Of a DNA stretch of 20,793 nt, positions 14,497 through 20,793 are shown piece after piece. The notes under the pieces were generated by a model. That model was not told where the DNA came from. It ran no database searches and was given only the letters and a program-made list of their open reading frames with translations. The first letter of the stretch is position 1. Each line of letters begins with the position of its first letter. The position numbers and the translations under genes were made by a program. This DNA comes from Candidatus Hydrogenedentota bacterium (lineage in GTDB: Bacteria > Hydrogenedentota > Hydrogenedentia > Hydrogenedentiales > GCA-2746185), in the NCBI GenBank assembly GCA_012965445.1, contig DTSJ01000465.1, forward strand, positions 1 to 20,793. The letters run 5' to 3'.

Positions 14497-16677
14497 TTAC
14501 GTGGAGACCGCCGACCTGAGCCGCTCTGCGAGGCGTGTGTTTCGGCGGGTGACGTCGGTGTTGTTGAGGGCGCGGCGGAGGGCCTTTTTTTCGCCTACGA
14601 CGACAACGAGGGATTTTCCGCGGGTGATGGCGGTGTAGAGGATGTTGCGCTGGAGCATGAGGTAGTGCTGGCTGACGATGGGGAGGATGAGGGCGGGATA
14701 TTCGCTGCCCTGCGATTTGTGGACGGTGATGGCGTAGGCGAGCTGCAGGTTGTCTATGTCGTCGAAGTTGTAGAGCGCGGTTCTGTCTTCGAATTCGACG
14801 TGGAGTTCCTTGACCTCCTCCGAGACCAATGTGATGATTCCGACGTCGCCGTTGTAGACATCCAGCTCGTAGTTGTTTTTGGTCTGGATGACTCTGTCGC
14901 CGAGTCTGAGTCCTCTTCGAGGAATTTCCTGGCCGTTCGGGTTCATCGCCTGCTGGAGTTGTTGGTTGAGATGGGCGACTCCTGCATCTCCGCGGTGCAT
15001 GGGTGCGAGTACCTGGATATCTTTCATGGGGTCGAAGCCGAATTTTTTGGGGATTCGGTTGGTCACGAGTTCGAGGATCGTGTCGCGGACAGCTTCTGGG
15101 TCGTTTCGCTCGACGAAGAAACAATCCGTGTCGTTCCATTTCGGGGGATCGCCGACATTTATTCGATGGGCGTTCGAGATGATTCCGCTTTCAGCGGCCT
15201 GTCGGAAGACTGTTTTGAGACGTACGGTGGGAACGGCGTTTGACGCGATGATGTCCATCAGCACGTTTCCAGGGCCGACGGAGGGGAGCTGATCGACATC
15301 GCCTACGAGGAGGAGTCGCGCGTCGTCCGGTATTGCTTTCAGTACGCTGTGCATCAGCGACACGTCGACCATGGACATTTCGTCGATGACAATTACGTCG
15401 GCGTCGAGAGGATTCATTTCGTTTCGCGAGAAGTCGTGGAGCTTGGGATTGTATTCGAGGAGGCGGTGAATGGTTTTCGCGGCGTGTCCGGTAGTTGTTT
15501 CCATTCGCTTGGCTGCTCGTCCGGTTGGTGCAGCGAGCAGGAGGGTGAAATTTTTGCGTTGAAAGACTGAGATGATGCTGTTGATGAGGGTCGTCTTGCC
15601 TGTTCCCGGGCCGCCGGTAATGACCATGACGGGCGCGTCGACGCTCATGCTCAGGGCATCGCGCTGTTCATCGGAGAGTGTGATGGAATGTTTTTTCTCG
15701 ACCCATTTTATTGCTATGTCTACTTTGTCCGTTACGGTTTCCTTTTCAGCCGAGAGTAATCTGCGGAGATGATCGGCGCATCCGGTTTCGCGGTCGTGGA
15801 GGTCTTGCAGAAAAATATCGTCGCCTTCGCCAACGAGAGTGTCGTTGTGAATCATGGTGGTGAGTTCATGTGCGATTAGATCTTGGTCTGTTTCGAGGAG
15901 GGCGCGGGCCTTTGAGAGGAGGTTATCCCGCTCCGAAAACACGTGGCCTTCTGAGACCATCTGCTGGAGCGTGAAGGTTAGGCCAGCGGCGATACGGGTC
16001 TGGGAGTCCTTTGCTAGGCCGAGGTTTACCGCGATTTTGTCGGCACCTGAGAACCCGATGCCTGTGATGTCTTCGATGAGTTTGTATGGGTTGTCGCGGA
16101 GTACTGAGACTGCACCGTCGCCGTACTTTTTGTATATTTTGACGGCCTGGTTGGTTCCGATGCCGTGTCCCTGGAGGAATACCATGATGGACTGGATGTT
16201 TTTTTGCTCCGACCATGCTTCGCGAATCTGGCTTGCCCGTTTGGGACCGATGCCTTCGACGGTTCTAAGGCGTTCGGGCTGTTCGTCGATTACCTTGAGT
16301 GTTTCGATGCCGAATGCCTTAATCATGCGCTCTGCGTAGGCGGGGCCGATTCCGTGAATCAATCCTGAGCCGAGATATTTTTCGATTCCGATGATGGAGT
16401 TGGGCAGGATGGTCTTGTAGCCGGTTACTTTGATTTGTTTTCCGAATTTTCGATCATCTACCCATTCGCCTTCGATTTGAATGGTTTCGCCGGGACTTAC
16501 GGCCATCATGGAGCCTACGAAAGTGAGTTGATCGTGACGACCTTCGACGCGCATGCGCGCGACCACGAAACCGTTGTCGGGATTTTCGTAGACGATGCGT
16601 TCGACGATACCTTCGGCGGAGGCGCGGTCTGAGTGCGGCAGGAGATTGTTTTCTTTTGGTCTTTGGCTATCCTGCAT
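14497..16677 (-). CDS. recD2: RecD2-type ATP-dependent DNA helicase
   Basis: A 726-aa superfamily 1B 5'-3' DNA helicase of the RecD2 type, which works without RecBC in DNA repair. Domain order: N-terminal OB-like region (about 20-90), helix-hairpin-helix repeats (about 100-220; VEGIGPKRASQ, ITGIGFSGADK), then the helicase core. Walker A is GGPGTGKTT (355-363), Walker B VIVIDEMSMVD (428-438), followed by GDVDQLPSVG (459-468), VFRQ with R492, AITVHKSQGSEY (649-660) and TAITRGKS (682-689). The length matches the RecD2 family. The start ATG overlaps the last 11 nt of the YihY gene, implying translational coupling; no ribosome-binding site of its own is evident. It is the last gene of the operon with the L,D-transpeptidase and YihY genes. 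Confidence 0.95.
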   Translation of the reverse strand: MQDSQRPKENNLLPHSDRASAEGIVERIVYENPDNGFVVARMRVEGRHDQLTFVGSMMAVSPGETIQIEGEWVDDRKFGKQIKVTGYKTILPNSIIGIEKYLGSGLIHGIGPAYAERMIKAFGIETLKVIDEQPERLRTVEGIGPKRASQIREAWSEQKNIQSIMVFLQGHGIGTNQAVKIYKKYGDGAVSVLRDNPYKLIEDITGIGFSGADKIAVNLGLAKDSQTRIAAGLTFTLQQMVSEGHVFSERDNLLSKARALLETDQDLIAHELTTMIHNDTLVGEGDDIFLQDLHDRETGCADHLRRLLSAEKETVTDKVDIAIKWVEKKHSITLSDEQRDALSMSVDAPVMVITGGPGTGKTTLINSIISVFQRKNFTLLLAAPTGRAAKRMETTTGHAAKTIHRLLEYNPKLHDFSRNEMNPLDADVIVIDEMSMVDVSLMHSVLKAIPDDARLLLVGDVDQLPSVGPGNVLMDIIASNAVPTVRLKTVFRQAAESGIISNAHRINVGDPPKWNDTDCFFVERNDPEAVRDTILELVTNRIPKKFGFDPMKDIQVLAPMHRGDAGVAHLNQQLQQAMNPNGQEIPRRGLRLGDRVIQTKNNYELDVYNGDVGIITLVSEEVKELHVEFEDRTALYNFDDIDNLQLAYAITVHKSQGSEYPALILPIVSQHYLMLQRNILYTAITRGKSLVVVVGEKKALRRALNNTDVTRRNTRLAERLRSAVST

Positions 16678-18337
16678 CGGCAGCTTCGGGGGCTTTCGGA
16701 AAAACGTGGACGCGGTGGATTAACTCCTCGATTGTGGTGGCGTGGATTCCTTCGGAGGGGTAGAGGTATTCGTCGAACACGGAGCGATAAGCATCGTCAT
16801 GGAGGAATCGGGAGGGGTCTTCGCCGCGTTCATGGAGGGAGCGCAGTATGTCGCCTGCGGTTATCTGGTCGAGGGGACGCGCGGGCTGGTAGCTGACTTG
16901 TTCTGTGGCGCATTCTGTGATGAACCCGGAGTCTTCGAGCTGCTCGAGGGTTTCGATGATCAGACGACTTGGGACGTTCCATTCGAGTGCGGCGGCTTCG
17001 ACTTGCAGCGTTGGGAGGCTTTTTTGAAACCTTCTGCCCATGTCGATCATTGCGCGCAGTCCGAGGGCAGCGCGATATGCGAAGCTGGCGTTATCGGCGA
17101 ATCGTTCCATGGTGAACGTTTTTTCGTTTTGATAGGCGTAGGTGACTTCGGAACCGAAGAGGAGTATTGCCCAGCTCAGGTAGACCCACATGAGGAGCAT
17201 TGGGAACTGGGCGAATACTGAGAGTACGGCCTGATATTTCGCGAGACCTATCTGGAAATTGATGTATGACCATGAAAGGGAGACCCACAGAATTCCGGCG
17301 ATGAGGCCGCCGAATACGGCGTAGCCGAAGCGCACACGGGTATTGGGTACGATGAAGTAGAGGGCGGTAAAGAGCAGCACGACTACGGAGAACTGGAAGG
17401 TCTGGAGCAGGACCGCCATTGGCCCGAGTGCTTCTCTGATACGTTCGCTTTGGAGTGCGGCTGAGATGCCGAGAACGGCTGCTGTGATGAACGGGATTGC
17501 GAGGGTAATGACGAGGTAATCGCTCATCATTCGATACCAGGACCGTTTGCGGCGCACACCCCAGATACTGTTGAACGAGACTTCGATATTTTTCATCAGG
17601 CCGAAGACGGTTGTCACGACGAGGAGCACGGTTGAAATTCCGAATGCGGCCTTGTTTTTTGCGGCCTCGTCTGCCAGAGAGGCGAGTGAGTTTGAAAGGT
17701 CGACAAGCCACTGCACGGGGTTTTCCATGTCTTCGTCCTGTTGACCTACTCCCTGGAACATTGACTGTACCAATTGGTTTTGCAGTTCTCTATTGGATTC
17801 GTTGCGGTCGGCAGCGGCGATGTCTGCGTTTTCAATGGATTCATCGGTTACGATCACTTCCGCGTCGTCATCGGGGGACGGTTCTTCGGACAGAGGCTCG
17901 TCTGTGATTTCGGCATTGGTGACCGTGAGGGCATCATTGTCCGGCAGCGCTGCTTCTTCGGGCAGGTCTACCGTCTCTGAATCTTCTGACTGGTTGAGCC
18001 CAGGAACCTTTTCGGCGGAAACGACGATGAAGTCCTCGAGTTTTTCCTGCAGATTGGTGTAGAGGCCGCCGCCGAGGTTAAAGGTTTGAATTATGTAGAA
18101 GGTCACGGCGAGGAATGGCACGATTGAGAGGAGGGTTGCGAAGGTCAAAGCGGATGCGCGGAGCATGAGATTGCCATCGAGGAGCTTGGTGAGCAGGAGG
18201 ATTACTACGCGAATTTGTTTGATGAAAAAGCCGCTGGGAATTTCTTCGCCAGGTTTTCCTATGTCCCAGATGTCCATCGTGACGAAGTATCTGCCACGTT
18301 CGATGGCTTCGCGTATGCGTGTGATGGTTTTTCCCAT
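16667..18337 (-). CDS. YihY/virulence factor BrkB family membrane protein with acidic insert
   Basis: A 556-aa inner-membrane protein of the YihY/BrkB family (function not firmly established; once called RNase BN in error). The family core is visible: TM1 (about 62-86), then TM2-TM6 between 230 and 402, with FNSIWGVRRKRSW (255-267), YFIVPNTRVRF (327-337) and the closing GSEVTYAYQ (395-403). Two features are unusual. Residues about 113-200 form an acidic, probably disordered insert (many Asp/Glu, Ser, Pro) between TM1 and TM2, most likely on the periplasmic side. A C-terminal extension of about 150 aa (405-556) resembles a winged-helix domain (LPTLQVEAAALEWNVPSRLIIETLEQLEDSGFI). It starts 29 nt after the L,D-transpeptidase gene and overlaps recD2 by 11 nt. 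Confidence 0.9.
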   Translation of the reverse strand: MGKTITRIREAIERGRYFVTMDIWDIGKPGEEIPSGFFIKQIRVVILLLTKLLDGNLMLRASALTFATLLSIVPFLAVTFYIIQTFNLGGGLYTNLQEKLEDFIVVSAEKVPGLNQSEDSETVDLPEEAALPDNDALTVTNAEITDEPLSEEPSPDDDAEVIVTDESIENADIAAADRNESNRELQNQLVQSMFQGVGQQDEDMENPVQWLVDLSNSLASLADEAAKNKAAFGISTVLLVVTTVFGLMKNIEVSFNSIWGVRRKRSWYRMMSDYLVITLAIPFITAAVLGISAALQSERIREALGPMAVLLQTFQFSVVVLLFTALYFIVPNTRVRFGYAVFGGLIAGILWVSLSWSYINFQIGLAKYQAVLSVFAQFPMLLMWVYLSWAILLFGSEVTYAYQNEKTFTMERFADNASFAYRAALGLRAMIDMGRRFQKSLPTLQVEAAALEWNVPSRLIIETLEQLEDSGFITECATEQVSYQPARPLDQITAGDILRSLHERGEDPSRFLHDDAYRSVFDEYLYPSEGIHATTIEELIHRVHVFPKAPEAADAG

Positions 18338-18366
18338 AAGAGTATGCTACTGATTCGACCCGTCGC

Positions 18367-19863
18367 CTACAACTTCGGTGACATGCTGCCGGAGCGAACA
18401 ACGATTGGCGTGCCTAGGGGAACCATGTTGTACAAGCGTCGTGCGTCCTGCGGCCTCATGCGGATGCAGCCTTTGCTGAGTGCCTGGCCGATGGATTGGG
18501 ACTTGTTCGTGGGGTGCATGCCGTAGGTGAGGGGAGTATTTCCGTCGCTCAGGCCGAGCCATCTGTCGCCTAGAGGATTGTTGGGCACACCTGCGGGGAC
18601 GACGTCACCGCTGTTATACCAATCCGGTTCGCGGATTTTGGCACCTATGGTGAAAATGCCGTCGGGTGTGCTGCCTTTGGCGCCGAGGCCTACTGGGAAC
18701 TGCCAGATGGTAGCTGCGTTTTTTACTACGTGCAAGACGAATGTGTCTTTGTCGACATATACGACGATTGGAGCGTCAATGGGCAGGCTTGTCAGGGAAG
18801 AATCTAGCGTAACCCAGTTGTCCAGCTTGGGGAGAACGGGGATTTCATTGGGGTGGATGATTAGCCGTCCGCGAAAGTTGCGAAGAACTTCGCGCCAGAG
18901 TTCGGGCAGGTCGTTGACAGAATCTGCGGCGTTTCGGGTCCGGTAGAGAGCTGCCAACCGATTTCCCGCCAGCATGGAGGTTTGTGCGTTTTCGAGATCA
19001 CGGGCAAGTTTTTCGACTGGGGAGGGGTTACCTGAATTGCCCGCGGGAAGTGCGTTTAAAATCCTAGGTACATCTTGGCTGCCTGGATCATGGACGATCG
19101 GTCGAAGGGTGCCAAGCGATGCAGACAGAAAGGAATCTTGTGGTTTTTGGAAGTATGGGGGGACAGCTTGCAATTTTTTCGTGTCGATAGACGTGTCCAG
19201 ATGATTGTAGGTAAATGTACCGGAAGCGTAATCATGGGATGCTGGCGCTTTTTCGGACGCACCGCTGGCACTTTGGGCGTAGGATATGCCCCTAAGTGAA
19301 TCTGCGTTTTTGGCTTGTGATTGCCTGGAGCCGAGTAATAGCAGGAAAAAGATAATCAAGAAGAGTATGACTAGTAAGACTGGTTTCCAGATCGGGGAAC
19401 TCTTTCGACCCGCGTTCGGCTTCGAGCGTTTCTGTTTTGGTATTGCGTTCGATTGCTGGACCGATTTTACGGGTATCGGTTTGAACCGAATACCTTTGAG
19501 GGCGACTTTTGGCAGATAGTGAGCCGTCTTTTTCGTCTCAATCCGGGTTTGCTTTGGGTTGTAGAGCGTTTTGATCCCGAGGACGTATCCGTGGGCGCCG
19601 AATTTCTCGACGTAGCGTATTTCTCCTTTGGAGAGGAGAGTTTCTTCCTGGCCGTTTTCATCCGTTGGCGGGAATTCGATGTCGATACGTGTGCCGACGG
19701 TTTGGGGTGTATCGGTCCGAATGCTCATCGCACCGAAACTTTTAGTCAGCAGTGAACCCCCGCACAGCGACGCCGAACCCGCGGTGTCGCAGAAACACAC
19801 GGGTTGATTCGAGGGGATACGTGTCCCGATGCGTCTTTCCGATTGTTCAGTTTGGGGGATCAT
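18367..19863 (-). CDS. PilZ-TM-YkuD fusion: membrane-anchored L,D-transpeptidase with cytosolic PilZ-like domain
   Basis: A 498-aa protein. Residues 8-105 are PilZ-like: R11xxxR15, then TKSFGAMSI (40-48) at the place of the D/N-x-S-x-x-G c-di-GMP motif, with Ser kept but the acidic residue and Gly replaced, and a closing YVLGIKTLY. Next come a basic linker, one membrane segment (161-178), a long periplasmic linker with helical stretches, and a C-terminal YkuD L,D-transpeptidase domain (365-492) with H450 and SKGCIRM, nucleophile C466 and R468. YkuD enzymes form 3-3 peptidoglycan cross-links or attach proteins to peptidoglycan. The topology puts PilZ in the cytosol and the enzyme in the periplasm, suggesting nucleotide-controlled cross-linking (inference). 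ATG at 19863 has AGGA 5 nt upstream. It is first in the operon with YihY and RecD2. Confidence 0.85.
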   Translation of the reverse strand: MIPQTEQSERRIGTRIPSNQPVCFCDTAGSASLCGGSLLTKSFGAMSIRTDTPQTVGTRIDIEFPPTDENGQEETLLSKGEIRYVEKFGAHGYVLGIKTLYNPKQTRIETKKTAHYLPKVALKGIRFKPIPVKSVQQSNAIPKQKRSKPNAGRKSSPIWKPVLLVILFLIIFFLLLLGSRQSQAKNADSLRGISYAQSASGASEKAPASHDYASGTFTYNHLDTSIDTKKLQAVPPYFQKPQDSFLSASLGTLRPIVHDPGSQDVPRILNALPAGNSGNPSPVEKLARDLENAQTSMLAGNRLAALYRTRNAADSVNDLPELWREVLRNFRGRLIIHPNEIPVLPKLDNWVTLDSSLTSLPIDAPIVVYVDKDTFVLHVVKNAATIWQFPVGLGAKGSTPDGIFTIGAKIREPDWYNSGDVVPAGVPNNPLGDRWLGLSDGNTPLTYGMHPTNKSQSIGQALSKGCIRMRPQDARRLYNMVPLGTPIVVRSGSMSPKL

Positions 19864-19894
19864 GGAGTCCTGCCCGAGTAACAGCCTGTAAATC

Positions 19895-19903
19895 AGTATA
19901 GCA
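19895..19903 (-). promoter_or_regulatory. Candidate extended -10 promoter of the PilZ-YkuD operon
   Basis: On the minus strand TGCTATACT (19895-19903) is a near-consensus extended -10 element. It gives a leader of about 25 nt. No convincing -35 is seen. Confidence 0.45.
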
Positions 19904-19924
19904 TACTCCGAATTGGGTGGAGTT

Positions 19925-19953
19925 TTGTGATATCGGCGTTTTACTGGTAAGAT
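19925..19953 (+). promoter_or_regulatory. Candidate promoter of the HD-GYP gene
   Basis: TTGTGA (19925-19930), a 17-nt spacer and TAAGAT (19948-19953), each four of six to consensus. It is back to back with the PilZ-YkuD promoter candidate, with only about 20 nt between them, so a single regulator could control both. Confidence 0.4.
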
Positions 19954-19990
19954 GAAACCAGCCGTAGGGAGTCAATTCAGGAGAGAATGA

Positions 19991-20755
19991 ATGCTGAAGC
20001 GTATTGCAGTTGCTGGAAGCGATGAGAAAGCGCGGAAGGCTTTGAGCAAGGGAGTGAAGAAGCTCGATATTCAGCTTGTGGACGTTGAACCGTCCGACTC
20101 ACTGCCCGATATGACTGACGCGTTGCTTCACGTTGGCTCTGCTCAGGATGCGCTTCATTTGGCGGTGCAGCAGGCGGATCGTTCTGAAGAGCTGCTGCAT
20201 TTGCTTGCGGAGGCGATCGATTGCCGCGAGTCGTTCAAGCCGAAGAGTTCGCAGCGGGTCGTGGATCATGCTACGAGGTTTGTAAAGGCGCTGGGGCTGG
20301 ATGATGAGCAACGCATTTTGCTGGAACGGGGTGCGCTTCTGCGAGATATTGGGAAATTGAAGATTCCGAACGACGTTCTGCTCAAGGACGGTCTGTTGAC
20401 ATACGACGAATGGACGCTTGTACAGCAGCACACGAATATCGGTGCCGATCTGGTTCGTGACCTACCGGGGATGGAGGGGATTGAGGAGATTGTTCGGTGC
20501 CATCATGAGTGTTTTGATGGAGATGGATATCCCGACAAACTTGAGGGTGAAGCGATTCCGTATCTGGCGCAGATGCTGAAGATTATTGATGTGTATTGCG
20601 CTATGACAAGTCCTCGAGCGTATCGGTCTGGTACATCTTCGCAGGACGATGCGCTGGCATACTTGAAAAACGAGCGCGGCAAGCATTTCGATCCTGAGCT
20701 GGTTGACGTATTTCTTGAGAAGAAAATTGGCACTGTTGTGAAGGACAGCGAGTAA
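19991..20755 (+). CDS. Degenerate HD-GYP domain protein
   Basis: A 254-aa protein. Residues 1-80 resemble no domain I can name (a short receiver-like start, then helices). Residues 83-245 are a clear HD-GYP domain, normally a c-di-GMP phosphodiesterase: RDIGKLKIPNDVLLK, QQHTNIG (H147), HHECFDGDGYP (171-181) and IIDVYCAMTS (D200). Two metal-binding histidines of the family are missing: the H of the HSxRV motif is S86 and the H of the HD pair is R118 (codon CGA at 20342-20344). D119, H147, H171 and H172 remain. It is therefore probably inactive or altered and may act as a binding or sensing protein. AGGAG lies 7 nt before the ATG. The gene is divergent from the PilZ-YkuD gene, 127 nt apart. Confidence 0.85.
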   Translation: MLKRIAVAGSDEKARKALSKGVKKLDIQLVDVEPSDSLPDMTDALLHVGSAQDALHLAVQQADRSEELLHLLAEAIDCRESFKPKSSQRVVDHATRFVKALGLDDEQRILLERGALLRDIGKLKIPNDVLLKDGLLTYDEWTLVQQHTNIGADLVRDLPGMEGIEEIVRCHHECFDGDGYPDKLEGEAIPYLAQMLKIIDVYCAMTSPRAYRSGTSSQDDALAYLKNERGKHFDPELVDVFLEKKIGTVVKDSE

Positions 20756-20765
20756 CACCCAGACC

Positions 20766-20793
20766 ATGAGTTCCCCGAAGAGAAATATTGATC
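20766..20793 (+). CDS. Possible start of a further gene (cut by window edge)
   Basis: ATG at 20766, 10 nt after the HD-GYP stop, begins nine open codons up to the window end (MSSPKRNID). There is no clear ribosome-binding site, and too little sequence to identify it. Confidence 0.25.

Noticed and set aside
14304..14519. 71-codon plus-strand frame in the gap beside recD2
   Set aside because: TTG start without a ribosome-binding site, no family resemblance, and it overlaps the end of recD2 in antisense.
14491..15243. 250-codon plus-strand open frame antisense to recD2
   Set aside because: The minus strand carries a complete, motif-rich RecD2 helicase here; the plus frame shows no domain and is a codon-bias shadow.
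16742..17221. 159-codon plus-strand open frame antisense to the YihY gene
   Set aside because: Shadow of the C-terminal YihY coding region; no independent start signal.

Overview
The window comes from a Gram-negative (diderm) bacterium with moderate G+C. It encodes an LptD-type LPS-export barrel ending in Phe, a lipobox lipoprotein, an AsmA-like anchored protein and a periplasmic L,D-transpeptidase. TTG and GTG starts, c-di-GMP-type domains, FadE-like dehydrogenase pairs and acidic low-complexity proteins suggest an environmental, probably uncultivated lineage. I cannot place it more precisely; a PVC- or Hydrogenedentes-like phylum is only a guess. I see no phage, transposon, CRISPR, rRNA or canonical tRNA.

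Left part (1-5567): the start of a RidA-family gene (minus, cut by the window edge) lies downstream of a large acidic protein with a zinc ribbon and C-terminal ankyrin repeats (minus). That gene is divergent from lptD (plus). The 259-nt divergent region holds a promoter-like sequence for each side.

Middle part (5568-10764): an M20D amidohydrolase (plus) abuts, tail to tail, a two-gene minus operon of a lipoprotein and an AsmA-like protein. A regulatory region follows, then a possible 61-codon gene, then a compact predicted RNA cloverleaf ending in an intrinsic terminator. After it come an HD-domain hydrolase and a membrane-anchored carboxypeptidase-regulatory-like protein whose reading frame is broken.

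Right part (10765-20793): a minus operon encodes two acyl-CoA dehydrogenase subunits and a CurA-like NADP oxidoreductase. The two dehydrogenases keep complementary halves of the active site, as expected of an alpha2beta2 enzyme. A second minus operon carries a PilZ-TM-YkuD L,D-transpeptidase, a YihY/BrkB membrane protein with an acidic insert, and RecD2 helicase. Divergent from it is an HD-GYP protein that has lost two metal-binding histidines.

The strongest candidates for something undescribed are the PilZ/L,D-transpeptidase fusion with its neighbouring degenerate HD-GYP protein (a possible c-di-GMP link to peptidoglycan cross-linking), and the cloverleaf RNA with terminator upstream of the HD hydrolase gene.
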